DNA of 52,177 nt from Deltaproteobacteria bacterium (GCA_016875195.1 VGRY01000025.1:1-52177), one strand, 5' to 3'; positions 32,301-42,546 are shown, counted from the first letter of the stretch. Notes: generated from the letters alone by a model not told the origin. Translations and numbers: made by a program.

Positions 32301-32838
32301 GCCCATCAAGGAATTCATCGGAAAAGGAGAATTGTCCGGACCGAATGGATAGAGAACCTCCGAAGAGGGTCGAAAGGGTTTCGATCATCTTCTGCTCGGT
32401 TTCGAGTCGCAACGACTGGGAGGACTTCAAGGCTTCCCCGTTTAAAGGGGCGCCAGAGAAATTGAACTTTCCATTTCTGTCCCGAGAAAAACGACCTACA
32501 GGTTTCTGAAATGTAATTCGTTTCCATTTCACTTCTCTTTTGAGCAGAGGAAGAGTCTTTGCCGTTAAGATCAATCTCGGGGAATAGAGAAGATCGAAGG
32601 ATTGTGAATGATCCTTAATCCGGAAATCTTCGAAAGCAATTCCTATTCCTCCCCAGAAGCCGATCTTTGCCTTTCCAAAAGAGACTTCTCTGCCGAGCTG
32701 GGAGGAGAGCGTTCTTTGAATGGCGTTGCGGTAAAGATCGGGATCAAAGAGATAATGAATGGTCCAGAATAGGAATATTCCCACGACCACAACGGGAATC
32801 AGGATCCACAGCCAGAATTTTTTACTATGGCGACTCAT
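29317..32838 (-). CDS. AsmA/YhdP-like large envelope protein
   Basis: 1173 aa. One N-terminal membrane anchor (FWLWILIPVVVVGIFLFWTIHYL) followed by a long, repetitive beta-rich periplasmic body, as in AsmA-like bridge proteins that move phospholipids to the outer membrane. Length and the C-terminal block with GVHPLGTVDTILSSIPIAGYILTG resemble YhdP/AsmA-like C-terminal domains. Many beta-groove repeats of the form LSLSGTS/LILDGTM can be seen. Bases 32395-32417 (residues 141-148) are identical to an intergenic sequence at 7993-8015. The stop overlaps the convergent gntR-type gene by 10 bp. Confidence 0.83.
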   Translation of the reverse strand: MSRHSKKFWLWILIPVVVVGIFLFWTIHYLFDPDLYRNAIQRTLSSQLGREVSFGKAKIGFWGGIGIAFEDFRIKDHSQSFDLLYSPRLILTAKTLPLLKREVKWKRITFQKPVGRFSRDRNGKFNFSGAPLNGEALKSSQSLRLETEQKMIETLSTLFGGSLSIRSGQFSFSDEFLDGPPILTEIQSLELRLSEISFDKPFPFQVSGKIIHSKKEGKFSISGTIEDIPEGMDFSKGKVNVEVEAKGIEVFHFWPYLKPLVPMNKIAGILDLKGKYQGDLSGPFSASLKIHLKEVTYDHPKVFAYLFTPKWVNLDLQAKYDRQTFEIPKCSVELPEIKVNAKGRIYGIGTEGMGLDAEASSNVFDIADGRRFIPFRIITPSVSDPLFRAEGSGPAQILSVKLSGKIPEIDHCDELYNAHVLSVEMKVNHARLKLPWNLPALEELKGHLLFKQGHLHLKEMEARVFHSSIDRANGTFYELLQVPTLEIQGHGQFQVADLSSLLKTDILADDTEIVKAFEPITSLSGKATYQLSVKGRLKSPLRFLHQGEYLLSKVHLTHAQVPFPISIGEGKISLSNEIIQWSGAKVEFGNSSLLLAGSSKKGGASEITAKGKVDLKNILTLNQSSLFPKETQWKTEEIKSLSGACQITFKGKQTTSLQPLSYELELLPRDASLLLKNVSHPLLFRDGSVSISNLGAAFSKFKIQSLNSFLILDGTMKHGALQLSTSGSIDLKNIYALLQLPLFPDSMRTQMDDVQDPTGGLELHLHWSGRMDQGMNAIREGEMLLKDISFRHRKIPVPLSQIEGKIRFSPQQMQWDGLKAKIGDSSLTLSGTSPRSQTGIGERQLSLNLTSTHLDLDTFFPPREKTTPASYDKIREWLSLWSIQGKINVEKGRYRNFDFKDLKFELKTADGKLIIHPFQLKANGGDLWGEGWLESAEKGIRFQIKPRLSHMEATAFLRTLLKKEDEEKVLVTGRVYIDQVQLRGEGENFQKLKESLEGGIRLELENGVIERGNILAKIFSILNVSQLFKGRVPDLKTKGLPYQRISGTFQIKEGIASTEDFLIDSDAMRITAVGKVDLGKNLIDTKVGVHPLGTVDTILSSIPIAGYILTGKEKAFLSYVYEVKGDLGDPKIEAIPFKAVGEGLFGIFKRLLETPLRPFQRNNSRQEKGPDQK
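32395..32417. repeat. 23-bp dispersed repeat inside the YhdP-like gene
   Basis: Identical over 23 bp to 7993-8015. It contains the small palindrome AGTCG-CAA-CGACT and is read in frame as part of the residues QSLRLETE. Confidence 0.85.
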
Positions 32839-32957
32839 TTCTCTCTACTGGATAAAAAGGATTCAAGGGGACAAGGATTCCAGGGTTTAGGGACTATTGC
32901 TTTTTGATAAATTTTAAAGGACACTCGAACCCTTAACCCCTCGAATCCATAAACCCT

Positions 32958-33686
32958 TTATAAATTTTTGATGGCATGAGCCAAAGTTAGTACATCAACA
33001 CGCTCTGCCCCGGCTTTTAATAATACCTTCGAGCATTCGTTGACCGTTGCGCCGGTCGTGTAAACATCATCGACCAGAAGGATCGATTTTCCTTTGATCT
33101 CTTCCTCTCGTTGAATATGGAAGGAACCCCTTACTCCTCTTTCTCTCTCTTTGCCGTTCAGATTGACCTGCGGAATGGTGGGTATCCCTTTCCGGAGCAG
33201 CCTCTTCGAGTATGGGATTCGGGTTCTACGGCTTAACTCCTGAACGAGCAGGAGGGCCTGATTGAACCCCCGCTCCCTTAATCGCTTTGAGTAGAGCGGA
33301 ACAGGGATGAGGAGGTCGAGAGAACCGGACTGCCAATAACGGTGGAATCCTTCGGTCAATTTTTCTCCGAAGAAGGAGGTGAGATAACTCTTCTCTTCAT
33401 ATTTCCATCGATGGATGGCTTCCCTGAAAGGGCCTTCATAATATCCCACGGCTCTTGCCATTGTAAAATATTTTTTTTGGGTTAGACAAGCGCCACAGAA
33501 ATGATCCTTGGTTTCCCGGGAGAGAAAAGGGACTCCGCAGAGAGTGCACAGGGGTGCTTCAATCCACCGGATCTTTGAAAGACAGTCAGGACAGATCCCC
33601 TTCTGACCTTCTTCTAAAAATTTATCACAGCAGTAGCATTGGGGAGGCAATAAAAATTGGAGCAGTCTTTCAGCATGAAAACGCAT
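32958..33686 (-). CDS. comF: ComF family phosphoribosyltransferase-like protein
   Basis: 242 aa. An N-terminal zinc-finger region with paired cysteines (CYCCDKF, CPDCLSK, CTLCGVP, CGACLTQK) precedes a type I phosphoribosyltransferase domain with the PRPP motif LLVDDVYTTGATVNE. Other landmarks are IPVPLYSKRLRERGFNQA and QVNLNGKERERGVRGSF. ComF proteins take part in natural DNA uptake in some bacteria; in many others the role is unclear. It lies 24 bp downstream of the lapAB fusion and 119 bp upstream of the YhdP-like gene. Confidence 0.93.
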   Translation of the reverse strand: MRFHAERLLQFLLPPQCYCCDKFLEEGQKGICPDCLSKIRWIEAPLCTLCGVPFLSRETKDHFCGACLTQKKYFTMARAVGYYEGPFREAIHRWKYEEKSYLTSFFGEKLTEGFHRYWQSGSLDLLIPVPLYSKRLRERGFNQALLLVQELSRRTRIPYSKRLLRKGIPTIPQVNLNGKERERGVRGSFHIQREEEIKGKSILLVDDVYTTGATVNECSKVLLKAGAERVDVLTLAHAIKNL

Positions 33687-33710
33687 TCATTCAGATATTG
33701 AACCTCTTCC

Positions 33711-35090
33711 TTATCTTTCTTCAAGGGAGTAAAACCCATCTTTAGAAAAGGGGCGAGGAGGAGGAAGCGGGGAGACGATTTTTTCAACCTCTTGAATGGA
33801 ATAGGTGGACCACTGGTGGCATTGAGGACAGTAGGCGGTCCACTCCTTCGATTCTTTTTCACAGACCTTGCAGACGAAGGGGAGATAGGATGATCCGCTC
33901 AATTCGAAGGTCTTCTCAAATTCCTGGGCGGCCCGGCTGAAATCTTTTCTATGAAGGTAGATCTCCGCAAACAGCCTGTGAAGGGCCGGAAAATCCTTCT
34001 GTTTTAGACTGATGGTATTGATCTCCTCCAGAGCTTCGTCCAGCATCTCCAGCCTTAAACAGAGCTTTGCATAGAAGAAGGCGAGCATCCAGTTCTCAGG
34101 ATCGTTCTCCATTGTTCTCTGATAAATCCGAAGCAGAGTACTCGGGTCCTCCCGGTTGAGGTAGAGCTCTTCCAACCGGAGGATGAAGATGATCGATTTG
34201 AATCGTCGAAAGCTTTTTCCCCAGACCTTTCCTGCAGTGACCCATTTTCCCATCCGGAGATAGATGTCGCCCAATAAAACGAAACCGGGTTGGAAGGTTT
34301 TCTCCTCCCTTACGATCTCTTTGGCAACCTTCAGAGCATCCTCAAGGTCATCTTCTTCGCCCCGATGGAGAAGATCCATGGCATATTCATATTTCAAGCC
34401 CAGATAGAAAAGGTTCTCCTCCTCTTCTATCTGTTTTTCCTTGGTCAGCTTGAGAATGGACTTTTGGGTCCGGATCGCTTTTTCCCATCTCCGATTTTTT
34501 CGGTAGATCTCTCGCAAACTTTTTAATGCTCTGAGATTGGTTTCATCCAGATTGATGGCGCGTTTTAAGGTATGGATAGCTTCGTCGAGTCGTTTCATCC
34601 GCAGATAGATCTCTGCCTGCCTGAGAGGGATCTCGACATTCTTATGATCGATCCATCGTCCCCTCTCTAACCAGTGGAGCGCCTCTTCATCGTTATTTTC
34701 TTCAACCGAGATCTCTGAGAGCTTTAAATAGAGATCTTTCTGGAAGGGATCATTCTTCAGGACCGCGGTAAAATGGGCTTTGGCTTTGGCCAGATCCCCC
34801 CGGAGGAAATCCTCCATTCCTTTGTTCAGTTCCTCCTTCAGAGATTGTTCTTTCTTTCTCTTCCGCGATTGACGATACCCCTCGATGGCCCGCTTGGCAT
34901 CTCTCGTTAGGGTGCTGATGAAGACGAGCAAGACACCCAGCATAAAAGAGGTGATCATCAGAGTGGATAGATCGGTAGGGATAACCTTTCCAAAAAAGCG
35001 GAATTGGACATCCATTGGATTGGTCAGAGAGAGCCAGCAGAAGATGGAGATGAGGGCTAAAATGATAATGATCAGCAGTTTTACCAGCAT
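33711..35090 (-). CDS. lapB: LapA-LapB fusion: membrane anchor, TPR repeats and C-terminal zinc ribbon
   Basis: 459 aa. Residues 1-80 are a LapA-type (DUF1049) two-helix membrane domain with NPMDVQFRFFGKVIP between the helices. Residues about 85-400 form tetratricopeptide repeats, as in LapB/YciM. A rubredoxin-like metal site closes the protein with C407, C410, C421 and C424 (CKVCEKES, YCPQC). In E. coli LapA and LapB are separate proteins that regulate LpxC degradation and lipopolysaccharide synthesis; here both functions seem to be in one chain. It lies 3 bp downstream of the dksA-like gene. Confidence 0.85.
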   Translation of the reverse strand: MLVKLLIIIILALISIFCWLSLTNPMDVQFRFFGKVIPTDLSTLMITSFMLGVLLVFISTLTRDAKRAIEGYRQSRKRKKEQSLKEELNKGMEDFLRGDLAKAKAHFTAVLKNDPFQKDLYLKLSEISVEENNDEEALHWLERGRWIDHKNVEIPLRQAEIYLRMKRLDEAIHTLKRAINLDETNLRALKSLREIYRKNRRWEKAIRTQKSILKLTKEKQIEEEENLFYLGLKYEYAMDLLHRGEEDDLEDALKVAKEIVREEKTFQPGFVLLGDIYLRMGKWVTAGKVWGKSFRRFKSIIFILRLEELYLNREDPSTLLRIYQRTMENDPENWMLAFFYAKLCLRLEMLDEALEEINTISLKQKDFPALHRLFAEIYLHRKDFSRAAQEFEKTFELSGSSYLPFVCKVCEKESKEWTAYCPQCHQWSTYSIQEVEKIVSPLPPPRPFSKDGFYSLEER

Positions 35091-35093
35091 CTA

Positions 35094-35618
35094 TCAGAGT
35101 CTCCCCTTTTCCATCTTGGACAGACAGGCCACACAGTACTTTGCCACCGGCCGGACTTCAAGCCTTTTCAGGCTGATCAGTTCTCCGCATTCTTCGCAGA
35201 TTCCATAGGAGCCGGTCGCCATACGATCGAGTGCTTCATCGACCTCCTGAAGCCTCATTCGTTCACTCTCATTGAGGCTGAGGAGGATCTGTTTGTTATA
35301 GATGTTAGCCGCTTCATCCCCTATGTCCTGAATCCCATCCTGTCCCATCTCCTGAGAGGAGGTATAGGTCTGTTTGACCTCTCCCACGATCTGTTCCCTC
35401 TCCTTGAGTAGAACCTTTTTAAATTTGGACAGGGTTTTTTTGTCAACTTTATCGATTACTTTCTCCATCTCCTGTTTCATCGGTCTTGTCTTATCAATCC
35501 TTTTCTCTTCAAACTTTTTCTTTTGTATCTTTTTCTTTTCAGGCCTTTTCGATGTCCCCTTCTTCAGGGGAGTAATCTTTTTTCTCGGCTTTTTTGAAAT
35601 CACTCTTTTTTTAGCCAA
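35094..35618 (-). CDS. DksA/TraR C4 zinc-finger family protein
   Basis: The C-terminal half is a DksA/TraR-type coiled coil and C4 zinc finger (CEECGEL, then YCVACLSK: C141, C144, C162, C165). The N-terminus is a very basic Lys-rich tail, unlike E. coli DksA. TTG at 35618 with GGGAG about 5 nt upstream gives 174 aa and an 8-bp overlap with rsfS; ATG 35654 would give 186 aa and a 44-bp overlap. DksA proteins bind the RNA polymerase secondary channel and work with ppGpp; whether this one does is inferred. The acidic coiled-coil tip residues of DksA (DxxDxA) are not obvious. Confidence 0.85.
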   Translation of the reverse strand: MAKKRVISKKPRKKITPLKKGTSKRPEKKKIQKKKFEEKRIDKTRPMKQEMEKVIDKVDKKTLSKFKKVLLKEREQIVGEVKQTYTSSQEMGQDGIQDIGDEAANIYNKQILLSLNESERMRLQEVDEALDRMATGSYGICEECGELISLKRLEVRPVAKYCVACLSKMEKGRL

Positions 35619-35976
35619 TGTCCGCTCCCGGTTTAAATTCGATGCGAGGGGCATCCATCCATATTCCTTCTAAATCATAAAACTTTCTGGTCGGCTCCAG
35701 AAAGATATGAACGACCACATCATTATAATCCATGAGGATCCATTTCCCCTGAGCTCTTCCTTCCTGACCGAGGAGCCGGATTCCTTTTTCCTCAAGGGTC
35801 TCCTCAATCGATCTGGCAATGGCCTGAACCTGGCGGTCCGATTTGCCGGTGCAAAGAAGAAAATAATCGGTCACAGAGGAAATCCCCCTCATCTCCAGAA
35901 GAACCGGATCCAGAGCCTTTTTTTCAAGCGCCGCCTCCAGGCAGAAAAACAATTTTGTCTTTGAGTCGGTGGCCAT
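35611..35976 (-). CDS. rsfS: Ribosomal silencing factor RsfS
   Basis: About 121 aa from ATG 35976 (36009 would add eleven residues and has no ribosome site). Hallmarks: MRGISSVTDYFLLCTGKSDRQVQAI, then EGRAQGKWILMDYNDVVVHIF and the end ARIEF-like APRIEF. RsfS binds ribosomal protein uL14 and blocks subunit joining when nutrients are low. It follows nadD, as in very many bacteria, which supports both calls. Start codon moderately certain. Confidence 0.93.
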   Translation of the reverse strand: MATDSKTKLFFCLEAALEKKALDPVLLEMRGISSVTDYFLLCTGKSDRQVQAIARSIEETLEEKGIRLLGQEGRAQGKWILMDYNDVVVHIFLEPTRKFYDLEGIWMDAPRIEFKPGADIG

Positions 35977-36114
35977 ATCCTCCAGTGACGACGATTTTGA
36001 GTGTAGCATTATACCAGAAAAAATTGCGAAAACAATAGAAAAATGAAAAAAATTTTTAACCGCCTATCCCGCCCTCCCAAAATACCCGGTTTGGAGCACG
36101 GGGGCTTCACCTGC

Positions 36115-36783
36115 TCACCTCTTCTCCCGATAAAGGCCGTGTTTATAAATATAGGCCTCTGTCTCAGGAGGAATGAGGTACCTCACCGATTCTCCTTTCT
36201 CAATGAACTCCCGGACCTTGGTTGAAGAGATATCGAGGAAAGAGATCTCCTGGAAATGGAGATGGTATCCCGAAAGATGAACCCAGACTTTTGTTTCGAT
36301 ATCATATTGAAACGCAGAGGTCAGAGAGTCCGGAAGCTGAGAGGCAACAGGAGTTTTTTGAAATCCTGGCCTAGCCATCACGACGAAATGGCAGAGGGTA
36401 AAAAGGTTTTGAAAATCTTTCCATGTCTCTATCTCAACAAAAGCATCCCCTCCCAGGATAAAGAAGAAGATATCAGCCCGCCCCTCGCAAAAATGGCGAA
36501 GAGTATCAATCAAATAGGATTTCCCCTGCCTTGAAAGTTCAATTTCAGACATGGAAAAATATGGGTTTGAGGCAATGGCAAGTTTCACCATCTCCATCCG
36601 GTGTTTGGCGTCGATGATCGCATCCGTAGCCTTATGAGGGGGGGTGGCTGATGGAATGAAAACGACTTCATCGAGGTGAAAGGCCTCCCGAATCTCCTCT
36701 GCTCCCCTGAGATGCCCGAAATGAATAGGATTGTAAGTCCCTCCGAAGAGCCCGATCCTCTTTTTGCCGCCTTCTCTTTTAAT
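36115..36783 (-). CDS. nadD: Nicotinate-nucleotide adenylyltransferase, with rare start codon
   Basis: NaMN adenylyltransferase of NAD biosynthesis. My translation above the first ATG (36597) continues the protein without a stop: KKRIGLFGGTYNPIHFGHL holds the nucleotidyl-transferase motif (H21, H24 in HFGH), then FIPSATPPHK. The late motif DISSTKVREF is the family ISSTxxR signature. Upstream, the same frame meets TAA seven codons before KRE, and in between there is no ATG, GTG or TTG. The best start is ATT at 36783 with AAGGAG 8 nt upstream (222 aa); ATC at 36786 is the alternative. ATT starts are known in infC and pcnB. Followed by rsfS, preceded by proA. Confidence 0.88.
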   Translation of the reverse strand: MKREGGKKRIGLFGGTYNPIHFGHLRGAEEIREAFHLDEVVFIPSATPPHKATDAIIDAKHRMEMVKLAIASNPYFSMSEIELSRQGKSYLIDTLRHFCEGRADIFFFILGGDAFVEIETWKDFQNLFTLCHFVVMARPGFQKTPVASQLPDSLTSAFQYDIETKVWVHLSGYHLHFQEISFLDISSTKVREFIEKGESVRYLIPPETEAYIYKHGLYREKR

Positions 36784-36807
36784 GATCCGTTCTCCTTGTT
36801 ACTTATA

Positions 36808-36952
36808 TTAAATCCGAAATTCGAATATCGAAATCCGAAACAAATCCGAATTTTCAAAATCCAAAATTGTTAAGCTTTTTTGCTTTAACATTTGAATTTT
36901 GGTCATTTGAAATTGTTTCGAATTTCGGATTTCGTGCTTCGAATTTCATTAT
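36808..36952. repeat. Long intergenic palindrome with 7-bp CGAANNN units (gene-less)
   Basis: Arms of about 65 bp mirror each other around 36880. Left arm units: CGAAATT, CGAATAT, CGAAATC, CGAAACA. Right arm (reverse complement): CGAAGCA, CGAAATC, CGAAATT, CGAAACA. The inner part has AAATGACCAAAATT, shared with the palindromes at 8579 and 40741. The centre is a small GTTAAGC/GCTTTAAC hairpin. Lies between proA and nadD. Confidence 0.85.
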
Positions 36953-38216
36953 AACTCCCTTGTTTGTCCTTCTCCATAAACGATAAATTTGGTCGTTGTC
37001 AATTCCTCCAGTCCCATGGGGCCGAAAGCATGGAGTTTGGAGGTGCTGATCCCCATTTCAGCGCCGAGGCCCAGCTCAAACCCATCGTTGAATCGCGTTG
37101 AGGCATTGATCAAGACACAGGAGGAATTCACCTCTCTTAAAAAACGCTGTCCATTCTGATAATCGGAGGTGAGGATGGCTTCTGTGTGGAGAGACCCAAA
37201 GGTTGCAATATGCTTCATTGCCTCCTCAATCCCTTTGACCACCCGAATGGAGAGAATGAGGTCTAAATACTCCTCATACCAGTCCTCTTCCTTTGCCTCT
37301 TTTATTCCGGATAGAATCTTCCGGGTCTCCAGGCACCCCCGAAGTTCCACCCCCTCTTTTCGAAGGACTTCGGCGATCTTCGGGAGGAAGTTACCGGCTA
37401 TCTTCTCATGGACCAGAAGCGTCTCCATGGCATTGCATACTCCGGGCCGCTGGGTTTTGGCATTAAGGCAGATCTTGAGGGCAGACTCCTGATCCGCTGT
37501 CTCATCGATGAAGATATGGCAGACCCCCTTATAATGTTTGATAACCGGGATCTTCGAATGGGCCACCACAAAACGGATCAACTCTTCTCCTCCCCGGGGA
37601 ATAATCAGATCGATCTCCTCTTCGAGCTGAAGCATCTCCTTGATGGCTTCCCTTTCAATCCGGGAAAATATCTGAACCGCCTCCCCCGGAATCCCGACCT
37701 TGCTCAAAGACTCTTGAAGGAGATGGACAATGGCCTGATTGGAATGAAACGCCTCTGAACCTCCACGGAGAATAATGGCGTTGCCTGATTTGAGGCAGAG
37801 GCCGGTTGCATCAGCAGTGACATTCGGTCTCGACTCATAGATGATTCCAATGACACCAATAGGAATCCTCATCCTTCCCACGGTTAACCCATTCGGCCTT
37901 CTCCACATCTTTACGATCTCACCCACAGGATCGGGAAGACGTGCAATTTCCCGGAGGCCCTTTGCCATTGACTGAATCACCTCAGGGGTCATTCTTAGTC
38001 GGTCCAGCATCGCAGGAGAAAGGGAAGCTTTCTCGCCTGCGGTCAGGTCTTTTCTGTTCTCTTCGATCAGAAAAGCTTGGTTTTTTTTAAGGTCATCTCC
38101 CATTTCCAATAAGGCTTTATTCTTTGCGTCGGTAGAGAGTTGGGCGAGCAGGCGCGAAACGTCCTTAGCCTTTTTTCCCATCTTTCTCACTTCTGTCTTA
38201 AGATCCATCCGCTCCA

Positions 38217-38220
<4 letters not shown>
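36949..38220 (-). CDS. proA: Gamma-glutamyl phosphate reductase
   Basis: 423 aa, second step of proline biosynthesis: reduces glutamyl-5-phosphate to glutamate semialdehyde with NADPH. Family motifs are [32 protein letters not shown], the catalytic Cys in [16 protein letters not shown], and the C-terminal [23 protein letters not shown]. It overlaps the proB stop by 4 bp, so the two genes are coupled. Length and motifs are normal. Confidence 0.97.
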
Positions 38221-40461
<2,241 letters not shown>

Positions 40462-40471
40462 TTAACATGGT

Positions 40472-40726
40472 TCAGGAGATGTAAACGCTAACCTGTTTCT
40501 TATCGTTTCCTTTGTTCTCGAATTTGACGATTCCCTCGATTTTAGCAAAAAGGGTAAAATCTTTCCCCATGCCTACGTTCTCTCCGGGATAGATCCTGGT
40601 GCCTTTCTGGCGGACCAGGATACTACCTGCCTGGACGGACTGCCCGCTGAATCGTTTCACTCCTAAACGTTGCCCGGCGCTATCCCGGCCGTTACGAGAA
40701 CTTCCTCCTGCTTTCTTGTGTGCCAT
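40472..40726 (-). CDS. rpmA: 50S ribosomal protein L27
   Basis: 84 aa; the start [20 protein letters not shown] is the L27 signature, followed by [20 protein letters not shown] and [15 protein letters not shown]27 lies near the peptidyl transferase centre. A long CAAATAACC-type palindrome separates it from rplU. Confidence 0.97.
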   Translation of the reverse strand: MAHKKAGGSSRNGRDSAGQRLGVKRFSGQSVQAGSILVRQKGTRIYPGENVGMGKDFTLFAKIEGIVKFENKGNDKKQVSVYIS

Positions 40727-40740
40727 AACAACCTCCCAAA

Positions 40741-40876
40741 AACTAAAGCTCCAATAACCAAATCACAAATTCCAAATAATAACCAATCACCAAATTCCAA
40801 TAACGAAATTTTGGTCATTGGGTCATTGATTATTATTTGGTTATTGGTGCTTGGGATTTGGTTATTGATTAATATA
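40741..40876. repeat. Long intergenic palindrome with CCAATAACC/CAAAT units (gene-less)
   Basis: Arms mirror each other around 40810. Left arm contains CCAATAACCAAATCACAAAT; the reverse complement of the right arm contains TCAATAACCAAATCCCAAGC. Inner motif CAATGACCAAAATT is shared with the palindromes at 8579 and 36808. Positioned between the co-transcribed rplU and rpmA genes. Confidence 0.85.
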
Positions 40877-40890
40877 TCCAATCCTTTTTA

Positions 40891-41205
40891 TTAACTAATG
40901 GCGATATCATTTACCTTCAAATAGGTGTAGGTCTGGCGGTGGCCTTTCAACCGGCGGTAGTTCTTCCGTTTCTTCATCTTGTAGGTGAGGACTTTTTTCC
41001 CCTTGACCTCACGTACGATCTCACCGGTGATGATCGCATTATTGAGATTGGGAGCGCCAACGTGGACCTGACCATCCCCTGAGACCATTAAGATGTCTTT
41101 TAAGGTCACCTGATCTCCCACATTCCCTTCCAGTTTTTCCACACGGATCACATCCCCCTTAGCGACCCGGTATTCTTTTCCACCTGTTTTCAATACAGCA
41201 AACAT
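40891..41205 (-). CDS. rplU: 50S ribosomal protein L21
   Basis: 104 aa, typical L21: MFAVLKTGGKEYRVAKGDVIRVEKL at the start and KKRKNYRRLKGHRQTYT near the end. First gene of the rplU-rpmA-obg-proB-proA-nadD-rsfS run. A consensus-like sigma-70 promoter lies about 30-60 bp upstream and GGAGGAG precedes the ATG. Confidence 0.97.
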   Translation of the reverse strand: MFAVLKTGGKEYRVAKGDVIRVEKLEGNVGDQVTLKDILMVSGDGQVHVGAPNLNNAIITGEIVREVKGKKVLTYKMKKRKNYRRLKGHRQTYTYLKVNDIAIS

Positions 41206-41506
41206 CGTACTCCTCCGAAATTAATATCGAAAAATACTAAATGATTTTATGGTATTTGTCAAATCCCATGAATTTCCTCCATGGGCCTAATTTCTATGTG
41301 GTAGAAACCCATAGGGATATCAAATTCATAAGCCATCCTTGCCTGATGCCCCTTATCCCGACTAAAGGAAGGAAAGAAGAGAGTCAAGACCTAATTAGGG
41401 GTGCCTATATTCTTTTTTATCATTGTAATAGGGGGCGCAATGTTGCAATATTATATGCATTTCTAACTCTGAATAGATTTAAATATTGGTGCTGGAGGAA
41501 TTTTCA
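41206..41506. other. Divergent intergenic region between rplU and the nitroreductase gene
   Basis: Holds the rplU promoter (separate entry), a small CCCATG/CATGGG hairpin around 41265-41285 and AT-rich DNA upstream of the plus-strand gene. No clear plus-strand promoter and no gene could be supported. Confidence 0.6.
41234..41262 (-). promoter_or_regulatory. Sigma-70 type promoter of rplU operon
   Basis: On the minus strand a perfect -35 TTGACA (41262-41257) is followed by a 17-bp spacer and TAGTAT (41239-41234). The transcript would begin about 22 bp before the rplU ATG. Confidence 0.7.
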
Positions 41507-42391
41507 ATGATAAAACGGGACGTGAACCCACCTCAGGTGATAGAAAAGCAGTGTATTGGTTGCGAACGATGTGTGGCGGTCTGCCCGAGCTTCGTGCTTG
41601 AGATGGCCGGAGAGAAGTCTAAAGTAGTTAGAGGAGATTGGTGCATTGGTTGCGGTCACTGTGGAGCAATCTGTCCGAGCGAAGCCATCCTCTATCATGG
41701 AATACTCCCTGAAAAAAATCCTAAAGGAGGTGGTGTTCCGGCAACATCTCCTGAGGTGCTTGGTCTTCTCATTCGAGAGAGGCGTTCGATCCGGAACTTT
41801 ACCGCCGAGCCGGTTACGAAAGAGATTCTGGAAAAAATTCTTGACGCAGGAAGGTATGCTCCCACAGGTTCGAACAGTCAGAATGTCCATTACCTGATGC
41901 TGACCTCGACAGATCAGATCAAAGAGCTAAGGATGATGACAGAAAGTTTTTATGACAAGATTTTTTCGAGAGTGAAAAGTGGGACAGGCCGCTTTTTTCT
42001 CTCTCTGGCTGCCGGGAAAAAGACCGTCGAATATCTAAACGAGGCTCTTCCCAAAGTGACCTACTTGCGTGAGCAGATGGGGCGAGGGAAAGATCGGCTC
42101 TTTTTTCATGCGCCGGTTGTGATGATCACCCATGCGGAATCATGGGACAGTTTGTCTTCTTTTAATTGTTCGGTGGCTTTGTATAACTGTTCTTTAATGG
42201 CGCATACCCTGGGACTCGGCTGCTGCTTTAATGGGCTTCTTGTGAACGCCGTGAATCATGCTCCAAAGATTAAACGCTGGCTGAACATTCCGGGAGACCA
42301 TCGGTGCTATTCCGCGATGGCCCTTGGCTACACGAAGATGAAATACCCGGGCCTTGTTCAACGCCAACCTCCCAAAGTGAGGTGGCGATAG
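41507..42391 (+). CDS. Ferredoxin-nitroreductase fusion
   Basis: 294 aa from ATG 41507 with GGAGG 8 nt upstream. Residues 1-65 hold two [4Fe-4S] ferredoxin motifs (C16, C19, C22, C26 and C46, C49, C52, C56). Residues about 85-290 form an FMN nitroreductase domain with RRSIRNFTAEPVTKEILEKI and ARYAPTGSNSQN-like AGRYAPTGSNSQNV. Such fusions are frequent in strict anaerobes and probably pass electrons from ferredoxin to FMN. The natural substrate is unknown. Single gene on the plus strand, followed by ettA after a palindrome. Confidence 0.92.
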   Translation: MIKRDVNPPQVIEKQCIGCERCVAVCPSFVLEMAGEKSKVVRGDWCIGCGHCGAICPSEAILYHGILPEKNPKGGGVPATSPEVLGLLIRERRSIRNFTAEPVTKEILEKILDAGRYAPTGSNSQNVHYLMLTSTDQIKELRMMTESFYDKIFSRVKSGTGRFFLSLAAGKKTVEYLNEALPKVTYLREQMGRGKDRLFFHAPVVMITHAESWDSLSSFNCSVALYNCSLMAHTLGLGCCFNGLLVNAVNHAPKIKRWLNIPGDHRCYSAMALGYTKMKYPGLVQRQPPKVRWR

Positions 42392-42412
42392 TTATTTTAA
42401 AAAGTGAAGCCA

Positions 42413-42546
42413 AAGGTCGAAAGGTAAAGGCAAAGAAGCCAGTTTCGTTATAATGGGTTAGGAAGTTGGTCTTTAAAATCCACCTTACCCATTTACTTTG
42501 CCCAAACCGGCGTCCTCACCCTTACCTTAGCCTTGACCTAAAGTTT
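42413..42546. repeat. Long intergenic palindrome with AAGGTNAAGG-type units (gene-less)
   Basis: Left arm contains AAAGGTCGAAAGGTAAAGGC and AATGGGTTAGG; the reverse complement of the right arm contains TTAGGTCAAGGCTAAGGTAA and AATGGGTAAGG. Centre near 42478. Lies between the nitroreductase and ettA genes and resembles 49803-49880 in its AAGG/AGGTT words. Confidence 0.75.

Noticed and set aside
32395..32417. Frameshift or pseudogene in the YhdP-like gene caused by the 23-bp repeat
   Set aside because: The frame is intact through the repeat over 1173 codons.
36585..36857. 90-codon minus-strand frame at the nadD 5' end
   Set aside because: Different frame from NadD, begins in the palindrome, and lacks the GGTYNPIH motif.
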